Below, piece after piece: positions 1 to 8,384 of a DNA stretch of 64,000 nt; the first letter of the stretch is position 1, and each line of letters starts with the position of its first letter. Source of the DNA: Hydrogenophaga sp. (GTDB taxonomy: Bacteria > Pseudomonadota > Gammaproteobacteria > Burkholderiales > Burkholderiaceae_C); NCBI RefSeq assembly GCF_026125825.1, contig NZ_JAHCKK010000004.1, positions 1 through 64,000 on the forward strand, in the 5' to 3' direction. The notes under the pieces were generated by a model that saw only the letters and a list, made by a program, of their open reading frames with translations, did not search any database and was not told where the DNA came from. The position numbers were made by a program, and so were the translations under genes.

Positions 1-687
1 CTCACCTCCATCATGGTGCCGCATTCCGAGATCGAATGGCTTGACGCCGAAGACCGGATCGATGCGGCTGTGCAGAAAGCGTGGACCACCGGCCATTCCT
101 GGTACCCGGTGTGCCGTGGCGGACTGGACGACGTGGTCGGTGTGATCCACCTGCCGCGCATGCTTGCGCTGCAGTCCGAAGGCAACAACGAACCGCTGAT
201 GCGCCACGTGCTGCCCGCGGTGTTCGTGCCCGAGACGCTCAGCGGCATGGAACTGCTGGAGCAGTTCCGCGAACGCGCCACGCGCATGGTCTTCGTGGTC
301 GATGAATACGGTGTGGTGCAGGGCCTGCTCACGCCGCTGGACATGCTGGAAGCCATCACCGGCGAGCTCTCGCCGCGCACCGCGGTGGACGCCTGGGCAA
401 CGCAGCGCGAGGATGGTGCCTGGCTGGTGGACGGCGCCATGCCCGTGGCCGAGCTGAAGTCGCGCCTGGCGATCGATGACCTGCCCGACGAAGACAAGGG
501 GCGCTACAACACCGTGGCCGGCCTGATGCAGACCGTCGCGGGCGAGCTGCTGGGCCGGCGCGAGCATGTGGACTGCGTGGGCTGGCGCTTCGAGGTGCTG
601 GTGCTCGACGGGCGCCGCATCGACCAGGTGCTGATCACGCGGCTGCCAGCGCCCGAAGCGCAAGCGCAGGCCGAGGCCGACGGCTGA
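1..687 (+). CDS. CNNM/HlyC-CorC family protein, C-terminal part (partial at left edge)
   Basis: The reading frame is open from base 1, so the gene starts outside the window. The visible part carries two CBS-type segments (the first opens SIMVPHSEIEWLD, the second has MVFVVDEYGVVQGLLTPLDM) and then a CorC/HlyC domain (about residues 135-215, with DGAMPVAELKSRL and VAGLMQTVAGELL). In this family the missing N-terminus is a DUF21/CNNM membrane domain, and members are linked to Mg2+/Co2+ efflux or resistance; the old name haemolysin is misleading. The ATG at 13 lies inside the first CBS segment and is not the start. Family assignment is firm, the substrate is not known. Confidence 0.85.
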   Translation, partial: LTSIMVPHSEIEWLDAEDRIDAAVQKAWTTGHSWYPVCRGGLDDVVGVIHLPRMLALQSEGNNEPLMRHVLPAVFVPETLSGMELLEQFRERATRMVFVVDEYGVVQGLLTPLDMLEAITGELSPRTAVDAWATQREDGAWLVDGAMPVAELKSRLAIDDLPDEDKGRYNTVAGLMQTVAGELLGRREHVDCVGWRFEVLVLDGRRIDQVLITRLPAPEAQAQAEADG

Positions 688-696
688 GCCGCGCGC

Positions 697-2973
697 TCAC
701 AGTCCCCACCACGCGGGCAGCCAGCGACGCACTTCCGGGCGGCCGAAGCGTTCGTCCATCAGCACCACCACGCCTTCATCGTCCGGCCCGCGGATCACGC
801 GGCCGGCCGCCTGCACCACCTTCTGCAGGCCGGGGAAGAGGTAGGTGTAGTCGTAACCCTGGCCGAAGCGCGCCTGCAGCCGGGTGCGCAGCTGTTCATT
901 CACCGGGTTGAGCTGCGGCAGGCCCAGCGTGGCGATGAAGGCACCGATGAGGCGCTGCCCGGGCAGGTCGATGCCTTCACCGAACGCTCCGCCGAGCACC
1001 GCGAAGCCAATGCCCTGGCTCTCTGGGGTGAAGCGCGCGACGAAGGCCTCCCGCTCGGGCTCGCCCATGCCGCGCGACTGTGCCCACACCGGCAGCGCCG
1101 GGTGCGTGGCCTGCAGCCGCTGGAGCGCCTGCTGCAGGTAGTCGAAGCTGCTGAAGAAAGCGAGGTAGTTGCCCGGCCGTTGGGCGTATTGGGCGGCCAT
1201 GACCGCCACCAGCTGGTCGAGCGACGCCGCGCGGTCGGCGTAGCGCGTGGACAGGTGAGGTGTCACGCGCACCTGCAGCTGCGATGGATCGAAGGGCGAG
1301 GGCACGTCCAGCCGCGCGGTGTCTGGCGGCAGGCCCAGCAGGTCGCCCACGTAACCCATGGGACTGAGCGTGGCCGAGAACAGCGTGGCGCTGTGCGCGG
1401 CCTGCCAGCGCGGCTGCAGCAGCGGGCCGGGATCGAGGTTGCGGATGTGGAGGACCGGCTGGCGCGTGCGCCCGGCCGCGCGCGGGGAGGGGGTGAGGTC
1501 CATCAGCGAGTGCTCGGCAAACACCTCGGCCACGCGCAGGAATCGCTGCACCTCGAACAGCCATTCCTGCAGGCTTGCCGCGTTCGCGCCCTCGGGCTCC
1601 AGCGCAAGGTGGTCCGACAGCGCCGCGCTGTGGCGTTGCAGCGCGTCGATGAAGGCGCCCGGCAGCTCGGGCAGCACGGTGTGCTCCCGCGTCTGCAGGC
1701 GCGCCAGGGCGCTCCAGGGCCGCTGCAGCCGGGCCATGGTTTTCTGCAGCGCCGCCGGCGCGCTCTTGCGCACGGCCTGGAACGCGGCCGGACGCAGCTC
1801 GGCGCTGTACATGAGCCGCGCGCGTTCGATCAGGTTGTGCGCCTCGTCCACCAGCAGGCCCACGCGCAGCCCGTCGCCCACCGTGAGCGCCCAGGCGTGC
1901 GCGCTGAGGTCGAAGAAGTGGTTGAAGTCACCCACGACCACGTCGCTCCAGCGCAGCAGGTCCTGGCCCAGGTAATAGGGGCACACCTCATGGGCCAGCG
2001 CGGTCTCGCGCAGCGCGGTCCTGTCGAGCCAGCCGGCCTGCACGGCCGCCTCGCGCGCGGCCGGCAGCCGGTCGTAGAAGCCGCGCGCCAGGGGGCACGA
2101 CTCGCCATGGCAGGCCTTGTCCGGGTGCTCGCAGGCCTTGTCGCGCGCCACCAGTTCGAGCACGCGAAGTGGCCGGACCTTGAGGCGTTGAAGCGCATGC
2201 AGCGCAAGCTGGCGGCCGGGTGTCTTGGCGGTGAGGTAGAAGAGCTTGTGCGTGCCCTGGTCGGGTGCGGCGCGCAGGGCCGCGAACAGCGTGGCCATGG
2301 TCTTGCCGATGCCGGTGGGGGCCTGAGCCAGCAGGTGGCGCCCGGCACCATGGCAGCGGTAGACGGCCGCGGCCAGCTCGCGCTGCCCGGGGCGGAAGCC
2401 CTCGAACGGAAAGGCCAGCGCGCGCAGCGCCTCGTCGCGCGCGCTGCGGTGGGACCGCTCGGCCATCGCCCAGCCCTCGTAGCGGGTGCAAAGCGCTTCA
2501 AAGAAGGCTTTGAGCTCCAGGGCGCTGTGCCACACGGGCAGCACGGTTTCCTGGCCGGTGTCGATGTTGAAGTAGACCAGCGCGAGCTCGATGCGCTCCA
2601 GCGCGTGCTGTTCGCACAGCATCCAGCCGTAGACCCGCGCCTGCGCCCAGTGCAGCGCGCGGTGGTTGTCGGGGATGCGCGCGGCGTCGCCCCGGTGGGT
2701 CTTGATTTCCTCCAGGCGCGGTACCGCGGGGTCGAAGCCATCGGCCCGGCCTTGCACCCGCAGTCCGCCGCAGCAGGTGCTCAGCGGCACTTCGCGCAGG
2801 TAGCCCGCCGCGCGCCGCGCGGTGACCAGGCTGTGGCCGGCGATGCCCTCCTGCGCGCTGGGCGAGGGCGTGAAGCGCAGGTCCAGGTCGCCCGCCTTGG
2901 CCGCGAACGCGCACAGCACGCGCACCGCCACAGAGGGGGTGGACGTGTCGATGGACGGTGGGTTGGCCGACAT
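697..2973 (-). CDS. XPD/DinG-type ATP-dependent DNA helicase with N-terminal Cas4-like nuclease domain
   Basis: The 758-residue protein has a Walker A motif at about 218-225 (APTGIGKT), a DEAH box at about 376-379 (VDEAHN), and a C-terminal motif VI region (QAAGRVIRGPDDEG). Cys281, Cys288, Cys293 and Cys331 between motifs I and II are placed like the 4Fe-4S ligands of XPD/DinG helicases. Ahead of the helicase, residues 70-95 contain GRADGF and EEIKTHRGD, the pattern of a PD-(D/E)XK nuclease of Cas4/RecB type. A role in processing structured or damaged DNA is inferred. I chose the ATG at 2973 because the extra upstream 39 codons look non-coding and because the divergent neighbour begins at 3007, leaving a short shared promoter region. 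Confidence 0.85.
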   Translation of the reverse strand: MSANPPSIDTSTPSVAVRVLCAFAAKAGDLDLRFTPSPSAQEGIAGHSLVTARRAAGYLREVPLSTCCGGLRVQGRADGFDPAVPRLEEIKTHRGDAARIPDNHRALHWAQARVYGWMLCEQHALERIELALVYFNIDTGQETVLPVWHSALELKAFFEALCTRYEGWAMAERSHRSARDEALRALAFPFEGFRPGQRELAAAVYRCHGAGRHLLAQAPTGIGKTMATLFAALRAAPDQGTHKLFYLTAKTPGRQLALHALQRLKVRPLRVLELVARDKACEHPDKACHGESCPLARGFYDRLPAAREAAVQAGWLDRTALRETALAHEVCPYYLGQDLLRWSDVVVGDFNHFFDLSAHAWALTVGDGLRVGLLVDEAHNLIERARLMYSAELRPAAFQAVRKSAPAALQKTMARLQRPWSALARLQTREHTVLPELPGAFIDALQRHSAALSDHLALEPEGANAASLQEWLFEVQRFLRVAEVFAEHSLMDLTPSPRAAGRTRQPVLHIRNLDPGPLLQPRWQAAHSATLFSATLSPMGYVGDLLGLPPDTARLDVPSPFDPSQLQVRVTPHLSTRYADRAASLDQLVAVMAAQYAQRPGNYLAFFSSFDYLQQALQRLQATHPALPVWAQSRGMGEPEREAFVARFTPESQGIGFAVLGGAFGEGIDLPGQRLIGAFIATLGLPQLNPVNEQLRTRLQARFGQGYDYTYLFPGLQKVVQAAGRVIRGPDDEGVVVLMDERFGRPEVRRWLPAWWGL

Positions 2974-3006
2974 GGCCCACCATGGTACTGGATATATAGT
3001 CAGTGG

Positions 3007-3807
3007 ATGGACGCCATCGCCCCCGCCCTGACGCGGCGCCACCACCAGCGCCTTCGCGAGATCTACCGTTCGGCCGGCTGGCCTTGTCACGACATGCTGG
3101 AGGTGGAACTGCTGGCCGCCGGCCTGCTGGAGCGCCGGCCTTCGCCCGGGGGGTTCGAGAGCCTGCGCGTGACCGAGGCTGGCATCCAGCGGCTGGCCGA
3201 GGTGTTCAGCCAGAACAAGGCGGCGCGCTCACCGCACGAGGCGCTGGTGGAGCGCGTGGCCACGGCGATGGCGCAGTCGGGCCGGCTCACCTGGCGCGGC
3301 CTGGCACTGCGCGTGCCGCTGCCTCGTGAGCTGCTGGATGGCGGCGAGCCCGCCACGCAACCGGGTGGCCCGCAGCAGGCCTGCGCCTTCGAGGGCGAGG
3401 CCGTGTCCGGTGCGCCCGGTCACGCCTGGTGCGTGGCCTGCCCGGATGTGTTCTCCGTGCGCCACACCACCGTGGAGGCCTATCTGGAGCCCGTGGTGCA
3501 TGAGATCAAGGTGAGCCGGGCCGACCTGCTGGGTGATCTGCGCAAACCCGCCAAGCGCGCCGCCTACCTGGGCCTGGCCAGCGCCTGCTGGTACGTGCTG
3601 GGACAGGACGCCAGGGGCCGGCCCATCGCCGCGCCCGAGGAGGTGCCGGCCGAGTGCGGCGTGATGCAGCTCGAAGGCGAGCGGCTGGTGGTGGCGCGCG
3701 AGGCGCCGCGCCGCGCGATCGAACGCCTGCCGTTCCATGTGTGGATGGCGCTGGCCCGCAGCGGGCCGGCCGTGCGACCTCAGGACGACGCGCAGTCGCT
3801 GCTGTGA
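3007..3807 (+). CDS. MmcB-like putative DNA-repair protein (PD-(D/E)XK-type fold suspected)
   Basis: This 266-residue protein has a central segment (HEIKVSRADLLGDLRKPAKR, then AAYLGLASACWYVL) that resembles MmcB-type proteins, where the E-x-K next to a hydrophobic strand is the nuclease-like core. The N-terminal 80 residues look like a DNA-binding helical region (TRRHHQRLREIYRSAGW). It is transcribed divergently from the helicase at 697-2973, only 33 bp away, so the two may share regulation and a repair role. The start is the ATG at 3007; the same frame is open far upstream across the antisense of the helicase gene, which I regard as spurious. Function is inferred from motif resemblance only. 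Confidence 0.6.
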   Translation: MDAIAPALTRRHHQRLREIYRSAGWPCHDMLEVELLAAGLLERRPSPGGFESLRVTEAGIQRLAEVFSQNKAARSPHEALVERVATAMAQSGRLTWRGLALRVPLPRELLDGGEPATQPGGPQQACAFEGEAVSGAPGHAWCVACPDVFSVRHTTVEAYLEPVVHEIKVSRADLLGDLRKPAKRAAYLGLASACWYVLGQDARGRPIAAPEEVPAECGVMQLEGERLVVAREAPRRAIERLPFHVWMALARSGPAVRPQDDAQSLL

Positions 3808-3886
3808 CGCGGCGGGTGAAATCCCGCTGGCGCGGCGGCGCCGCTCTGGCGATGATGTGCGCCTGTGCTGTTTCACGGAGACCACG

Positions 3887-4408
3887 ATGAAAACCCTGAA
3901 CGACCACTTGAGCCAGTACGCGGCCTACCACCGCGACCGCCGCAACATCGTCACGCATTTCGTCGGCATTCCCATGATCGTGCTCTCGGTCGTGGTGCTG
4001 CTGGCCCGACCGGCCTTCGAGGTGGCGGGCCTGTCCCTGTCGTTGGCCACGCTGGCGGTGATCGCTGCCACGCTCTACTACCTGCGGCTGGACCTGCGCT
4101 TTGGCGTGGTGATGGGCGTGCTGCTCGCCGCCTGCCTGGCGGTGGCGCATGCCACCGCCAGCCTGTCCACCGGCGCCTGGGCCACCTTCGGCGTCGGCCT
4201 GTTCGTGGTGGGCTGGGTGATCCAGTTCGTCGGGCACGTCTTCGAAGGCCGCAAACCGGCCTTTGTGGATGACGTCATGGGGCTCATCATCGGTCCGCTG
4301 TTCGTGGTGGCCGAGCTGGCCTTCCTGATGGGCCTGCGCCGCGAGGTGGAGGCGGTGGTCGAGTCGCGCGCAGGCCCGGTGCGCGGCGGCCGCGAGTTGG
4401 CCAAGTGA
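3887..4408 (+). CDS. DUF962 / Mpo1-like integral membrane protein
   Basis: The 173-residue protein starts MKTLNDHLSQYAAYHRDRRN and continues THFVGIPMIVLSVVVLL, the diagnostic opening of the DUF962 family (yeast Mpo1 is an alpha-dioxygenase acting on 2-hydroxy fatty acids). Four or more hydrophobic segments are visible, and the conserved HxxGxP and QFVGHVFEGRKPA motifs are present. The start follows a GGAG-like site (about 3877-3880). The stop overlaps the GTG start of the next gene (GTGA), so the two are translationally coupled. Enzymatic activity in bacteria is not established. Confidence 0.8.
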   Translation: MKTLNDHLSQYAAYHRDRRNIVTHFVGIPMIVLSVVVLLARPAFEVAGLSLSLATLAVIAATLYYLRLDLRFGVVMGVLLAACLAVAHATASLSTGAWATFGVGLFVVGWVIQFVGHVFEGRKPAFVDDVMGLIIGPLFVVAELAFLMGLRREVEAVVESRAGPVRGGRELAK

Positions 4409-4926
4409 TCCGGCCCGAGTCGCCCGGCGACGTCGAAGCCATCCACGCCCTGACGGCGGCGGCCTTCCAGCGCGCGCCGCACACCAGCCACACCGAGCAC
4501 CTGATCGTCGACGCGCTGCGCGCTGCGGGGCAGCTGGCGGTGTCGCTGGTCGATGAGCGGCAGGGGGCCTTGGTGGGTCATGTGGCGGTGTCACCGGTGG
4601 CCGTCTCAGACGGCACGCGGGACTGGTTTGGTCTGGGGCCGATCTCGGTGCTGCCCGGTTACCAGGGGCTGGGCGTGGGCAGCGGGCTCATGCGCGCGGC
4701 CCTGCAGCGCCTGCGCGATCTGGGCGCAGGCGGCTGCGTGCTGGTGGGTGAGCCCGCCTTCTACGGCCGCTTTGGTTTTCGGGCCTGGCCCAGCCTGCTG
4801 CTGCCCGGCGTGCCGCCGGCGTATTTCCAGGCCCTGGCCCTCAATGGACGGGTGCCGCATGGCGAGGTGAGTTACCACGACGCCTTCGACGTGCGGCCGC
4901 CAGCTTCGGAAAGCCACACGGCCTGA
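4405..4926 (+). CDS. GNAT family N-acetyltransferase (YhbS-like)
   Basis: The protein of 173 residues begins with GTG overlapping the upstream stop. It shows the GNAT order: an N-terminal ESPGDVEAIHALTAAAF helix, a central beta strand region LVGHVAVSPVAV, the acetyl-CoA binding loop (GYQGLGVGSGLMRAAL, matching the R/Q-x-x-G-x-G/A pattern), and a C-terminal GEPAFYGRFGFR segment. The last motif is typical of YhbS-type members. The acetyl acceptor cannot be predicted. Confidence 0.85.
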   Translation: MIRPESPGDVEAIHALTAAAFQRAPHTSHTEHLIVDALRAAGQLAVSLVDERQGALVGHVAVSPVAVSDGTRDWFGLGPISVLPGYQGLGVGSGLMRAALQRLRDLGAGGCVLVGEPAFYGRFGFRAWPSLLLPGVPPAYFQALALNGRVPHGEVSYHDAFDVRPPASESHTA

Positions 4927-4962
4927 GAGGGTTGATCGCCACTTCGTCGGTGGTTGGTTTCA

Positions 4963-4991
4963 TTTCATGTAACTATTCAAGTTACATGAAA
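4963..4991. promoter_or_regulatory. Perfect inverted repeat, likely Rrf2 autoregulatory operator
   Basis: Arms TTTCATGTAAC and GTTACATGAAA (11 bp each) are separated by seven bases. The start codon of the Rrf2-type gene (4986) lies inside the right arm. A site of this symmetry at the 5' end of its own regulator gene suggests self-repression; this is inference. Confidence 0.6.
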
Positions 4992-5459
4992 CTCGACAGC
5001 AAACTTTCCTCCATCCTCCACCTGCTGCTGCACATGGCGCAGAGTGAGCGGCCCATGACCTCCGAGGCGCTGGCAGCGTGCCTGCAGGGCAGCAGCCCGG
5101 TGGTGGTCCGGCGCACGCTCGCCGGCCTTCGCGAGGCCGGCTTCGTGAGCTCCGAGCGGGGACACGGCGGCGGCTGGGTGCTGGCCTGCAACCTCAAGAC
5201 CGTGACCTTGCGCGATGTGTACGACGCGGTCGGGGCACCCACGGTGTTCGCGATCGGCCACCGCTCGGACAACCCCGAGTGTCTGGTCGAGCAGGCGGTG
5301 AATGAGGCGCTGTCGGGTGCGCTGCAGGACGCCCAGGCCCTGCTGGTGCAGCGACTCGGCCGCGTGACGCTGGCCGACCTCGCGGCCGATTTCAACCGCC
5401 GTTTCGACGCCCATCCCCATGCCAGGAGCCACCATGACCCGCACCACCCTCCCCAATGA
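4986..5459 (+). CDS. Rrf2 family transcriptional regulator
   Basis: The 157-residue product has the Rrf2 winged helix at residues 1-80: MKLDSKLSSILHLLLHMA, then VVVRRTLAGLREAGFV and GHGGGWVLA (the wing). Only one cysteine follows (NPECLVEQ), so the three-cysteine iron-sulfur set of IscR/NsrR is absent; it looks more like the YwnA group. I chose ATG 4986 because the family begins there, although no Shine-Dalgarno is visible; a TTG at 4932 is possible but less likely. The gene overlaps the start of the flavoprotein gene at 5434, a common Rrf2/TrxR-like pairing, suggesting that it controls that gene. Confidence 0.85.
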   Translation: MKLDSKLSSILHLLLHMAQSERPMTSEALAACLQGSSPVVVRRTLAGLREAGFVSSERGHGGGWVLACNLKTVTLRDVYDAVGAPTVFAIGHRSDNPECLVEQAVNEALSGALQDAQALLVQRLGRVTLADLAADFNRRFDAHPHARSHHDPHHPPQ

Positions 5460-6333
5460 CGCGATCGTGATCGGCGGCAGCTACGCCGGCCTGTCTGCCG
5501 CCCTGCAGCTTGCGCGGGCGCGCCGCCGCGTGCTGGTCATCGACGCCGGCCTTCGCCGCAACCGCTTCGCCAGCGCCTCGCACGGCTTCCTGGGCCAGGA
5601 TGGCCGCGCCCCCGGCGACATCGCCGCCGAGGGCAAGGCCCAGCTGCTGGCCTACCCCCATGTGCGCTGGCTGGACGGCACGGTCGCGCGCGCACAGGCG
5701 CAGGGCGAGGGGTTTGATGTGGAGCTCGCCGATGGCCGCACCGAGCAGGCCCGCACGCTGGTGATCGCCACCGGTGTGGTCGATGAACTGCCACCCATCG
5801 AAGGGCTGGCCGAGCGCTGGGGGCGGGGCGTCTTCCACTGCCCCTACTGCCATGGCTACGAACTGGACAACGGGCGCATCGGCGTGCTCGCGGTCAGCGA
5901 GATGTCGATGCACCATGCGCTGATGCTGCCGGACTGGGGGGCGACCACGCTGTTTCTCAACGATGCCTTCGTGCCCGACGAGGCGCAGCGCGCCGCGCTG
6001 GCCGCGCGAGGGGTGGCGGTGGAAGGAGGCGCGGTGGCGCGCCTGCTGGACACGGCCACGGTGGCGATGCGCGATGGCCGCCGCTTCGCCATGGACGGCC
6101 TGTTCACGATGGCGCGCACGCACCTGGCCAGCCCGGTGGCCGCGCAGCTGGGCTGCGCCATGGACGAAGGCCCCACGGGCGCGTTCATCCGCACCGATGC
6201 GATGCAAGGCACCAGTGTGCCCGGCGTGTTCGCCTGCGGCGACGCTGCCCGTGCGGCGGGCAACGTGGCGATCTCGGTGGGCGCGGGTGCCATGGCCGGG
6301 GCCAGCGCGCACCGCACCCTGATGTTCGGTTGA
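5434..6333 (+). CDS. Thioredoxin-reductase-like NAD(P)/FAD-dependent oxidoreductase
   Basis: The 299-residue protein starts at an ATG preceded by AGGAG (5424-5428). It has an FAD-binding GGSYAGLSAALQLARARR at the N-terminus, a redox pair in VFHCPYCHGYEL (about residues 135-146), and a C-terminal FAD motif GVFACGDAARAAGNVA. The order matches low-molecular-weight thioredoxin reductase-like proteins, but the partner is unlikely to be thioredoxin; Rrf2-linked homologues are thought to act in disulfide or electrophile stress. The 5' end overlaps the Rrf2 gene by 26 bases. Confidence 0.85.
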   Translation: MTRTTLPNDAIVIGGSYAGLSAALQLARARRRVLVIDAGLRRNRFASASHGFLGQDGRAPGDIAAEGKAQLLAYPHVRWLDGTVARAQAQGEGFDVELADGRTEQARTLVIATGVVDELPPIEGLAERWGRGVFHCPYCHGYELDNGRIGVLAVSEMSMHHALMLPDWGATTLFLNDAFVPDEAQRAALAARGVAVEGGAVARLLDTATVAMRDGRRFAMDGLFTMARTHLASPVAAQLGCAMDEGPTGAFIRTDAMQGTSVPGVFACGDAARAAGNVAISVGAGAMAGASAHRTLMFG

Positions 6334-6394
6334 CAGGATGCTTCGGTCCTTGGCGGCAGCGCGACGCGCGCTCACACAAGAGGACGCCCTCCAG

Positions 6395-6480
6395 CGCACC
6401 GAGGGTCCGGCCCGGCCCCCATGGCGGCCCCTTCCAGCCTGAGGCGCGAGAGAAGGGGAGCCGCGAGGCGGCTCACCGGG
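6395..6480 (-). repeat. Degenerate intergenic repeat, REP-like family copy 1
   Basis: Read on the minus strand, this stretch contains CCCCTTCTCTCGCGCC, then GGCTGGAAGGGGC, resembling the repeat downstream of soxB (30250-30340) and the one at the start of soxD (24434-24506). It fills the gap between two convergent genes, a usual position for such elements. The match is partial. Confidence 0.4.
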
Positions 6481-6485
6481 TGGCC

Positions 6486-7274
6486 TTACCTCGCGGGCTG
6501 CACGCGCGTCACGCGCGCCTGCACGAAAGCCTGCTCGGTGACGGAGTGGTCCCACTGCTCGATGGTGCAGGCGCGTTCGGCCGCATGCCAGCGCACCAGG
6601 TTGACCGAATTGGGCGCGCCGGGCCGCACGCGGCGCGACACGGCGGTGCCAGCCTGCACCGCCCACATGGGCCGCGCCAGGCCGGGCAGGGCCATGACGT
6701 AAGGCAGGTGGATGTGGCCGCCCATCACCAGGTCGGCCCCGGCGGCGGCCCAGGCAGCTTGTGCGGCGGCGTGGCCGATCAGGCGGTCCGGCTCGTCTTG
6801 CGGGCGCTGCACGTCGATGGGCTGGTGCACCACCACCACGCGCAGCTGGGCTGGCGTGGCCTCGGCCAGCCGCGCCGCCACGCGCGCGACCTGCGCGGTC
6901 GACACCTCGCCGTTCTTGTGCCGGTGCGCGCGCGTGGTGTTCACCGCCAGCACCAACATTCCGGGCGAGCTGAACTGCGGTTCGAGCTCGTCCCCGAAGG
7001 CCGCGCGCAGGCCTGCGTAAGGCCGCATCAGCCGCGCCCAGGCGTTGAAGAGCGGGATGTCGTGGTTGCCCGGGATGACGAGCCGGGGCGCGCCCAGCTG
7101 GTCCATGAAACGGCGAGCGGCCTCGAACTGCCCAGCGTGGGCGCGCTGGGTGATGTCGCCTGAGAGCACCACCAGATCGGGTCGCAGCCGCTGGGCCAGC
7201 TGCACCAGGGCATTGACCACGGGCGCCTGCTCGGTGCCGAAGTGGGGGTCGGAGACCTGCAGGATCGCACTCAA
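6486..7274 (-). CDS. Calcineurin-like metallophosphoesterase (CpdA/Icc type)
   Basis: The 262-residue protein shows the ordered metal motifs of the family: SDPHFG (residues 8-13), VVLSGDITQR, VIPGNHDIPL, and the C-terminal VMGGHIHLPY. These make the dinuclear metal site of cyclic-nucleotide phosphodiesterase-like enzymes. The start is a TTG at 7274 that overlaps the stop of the lipid kinase gene upstream (TTGA), so the two are co-translated. Substrate (cAMP or another phosphoester) is uncertain. Confidence 0.85.
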   Translation of the reverse strand: MSAILQVSDPHFGTEQAPVVNALVQLAQRLRPDLVVLSGDITQRAHAGQFEAARRFMDQLGAPRLVIPGNHDIPLFNAWARLMRPYAGLRAAFGDELEPQFSSPGMLVLAVNTTRAHRHKNGEVSTAQVARVAARLAEATPAQLRVVVVHQPIDVQRPQDEPDRLIGHAAAQAAWAAAGADLVMGGHIHLPYVMALPGLARPMWAVQAGTAVSRRVRPGAPNSVNLVRWHAAERACTIEQWDHSVTEQAFVQARVTRVQPAR

Positions 7275-8242
7275 GCAGGGACCTCGCGGTCGGCGGGTGC
7301 CGGTTTCAGCAGGAACAGAGGCACTGGCAGCACGCGCACATCCAGCGGTGTCTTCATGCGCATGACTTCACCGTCGATCGCGACTTTCAGGCGCCGCGCC
7401 CCCGCCACCGCCGGTGCGCGCACCACCATCTGCTGGAACTCGAAGTGCTCGATGTCGTCGGCCTCGCCGAGCGTGCCCATGGCGCCTTGCCACATCAGGC
7501 GCAGCAGGGCCCCGGTGCCGATGGGCCTGAGCATCACGGCCGTGACGCGGCCGTTGTCGCGCGCGCCATCGGGGCGCTGGTCTGCCACCACGCCGACCTG
7601 CTCGAGCTGCAGGCGGTTGTTGCCCACGAAGAGCGTGAGGGTCTTCACCTCGCGCTGCGCGCCGTCCAGGCCGATGCGCAGCGTCAGACGCCGCTGCGCG
7701 CGAAACAGCGTGGCGAAGGCCGCCCAGATCGCCACCCATTGGCTGCGCCCGAAACGGTTCTTCCAGACCTCGCGGTCTTCCAGCAAATCGGGGTACAGGC
7801 CCACGCTGGCGTTCACCAGGAACAAGCGCTCGTTGACGGCGGCGACCTGCACCGGCTCGGGCCGCGCGCCCATGAGCTGCGCCATGGCGGCGGCCACGTC
7901 GGTGGCGATGCCGTGCGTGCGCGCGAAGTAGTTGAAGGTGCCTCGCGGAATCACGCCCAGGGCGCAGCCGGCGGTGTGCGCGGCCTGGGCCACGGTGTTG
8001 ATGGTGCCGTCGCCGCCCACGGCGACGATGGCCGAGTTCGTTTCGCGCGCCTGCTGCGCCAGCTCCGCGGTGCGGCGGGGCAGATCGGCCGGTTCGCACA
8101 CGTGCAACTGGCCCGGCCGACCCGCAGCGCGCAGCGCGGCCTCGATGGTCGCGCGCGTGCCGTCGCCATCCTGGCTGCCGGAGCGGCTGTTGATGACGAA
8201 ATGAAGGGTCGCGGCCGGATCGAGTGTGGGGATGTCTGGCAT
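7271..8242 (-). CDS. Diacylglycerol kinase family lipid kinase
   Basis: This 323-residue protein has the DAGK catalytic core: LHFVINSRSGSQDGDG at the N-terminus, the glycine-rich IVAVGGDGTINTVAQ loop, and GVIPRGTFNYFARTHG. These bind ATP in the YegS/DgkB family of lipid kinases. A second domain with the IDGEV motif (VAIDGEVMRMKTP) near the C-terminus is also typical. The ATG at 8242 fits the family start; the frame runs further upstream but into non-conserved sequence. It precedes the phosphoesterase gene in an overlapping pair. The lipid substrate is not identifiable. Confidence 0.85.
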   Translation of the reverse strand: MPDIPTLDPAATLHFVINSRSGSQDGDGTRATIEAALRAAGRPGQLHVCEPADLPRRTAELAQQARETNSAIVAVGGDGTINTVAQAAHTAGCALGVIPRGTFNYFARTHGIATDVAAAMAQLMGARPEPVQVAAVNERLFLVNASVGLYPDLLEDREVWKNRFGRSQWVAIWAAFATLFRAQRRLTLRIGLDGAQREVKTLTLFVGNNRLQLEQVGVVADQRPDGARDNGRVTAVMLRPIGTGALLRLMWQGAMGTLGEADDIEHFEFQQMVVRAPAVAGARRLKVAIDGEVMRMKTPLDVRVLPVPLFLLKPAPADREVPA

Positions 8243-8348
8243 GGCGGAGGGTGGAATGGTTCGGGTCAGTGTAGCGGCCGCCCGCCGCGCTGGGGGCCTT
8301 GCGCACCAGAGCGCGTGCGGGGTGGACGGGGCGGGTAGCATCGCGTTC

Positions 8349-8375
8349 TGTCACAAACGGGGGCGCTCGTCCGTC
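8349..8375 (+). promoter_or_regulatory. ECF41-type promoter of the sigma factor gene
   Basis: TGTCACA at 8349-8355 and CGTC at 8372-8375 are separated by exactly 16 bases, the known ECF41 promoter pattern. Expected transcription start is near 8382, three bases before the ATG at 8385, so the message may be almost leaderless. Confidence 0.8.
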
Positions 8376-8384
8376 TGGCTGTTC

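Noticed and set aside
1102-3006. A very long plus-strand frame (continuous with the MmcB-like gene) opposite the helicase gene
   Set aside because: It lies antisense to a gene with clear helicase motifs, has Arg/Gln/His-rich composition typical of shadow frames in GC-rich DNA, and no ribosome site; only the part from 3007 is real.
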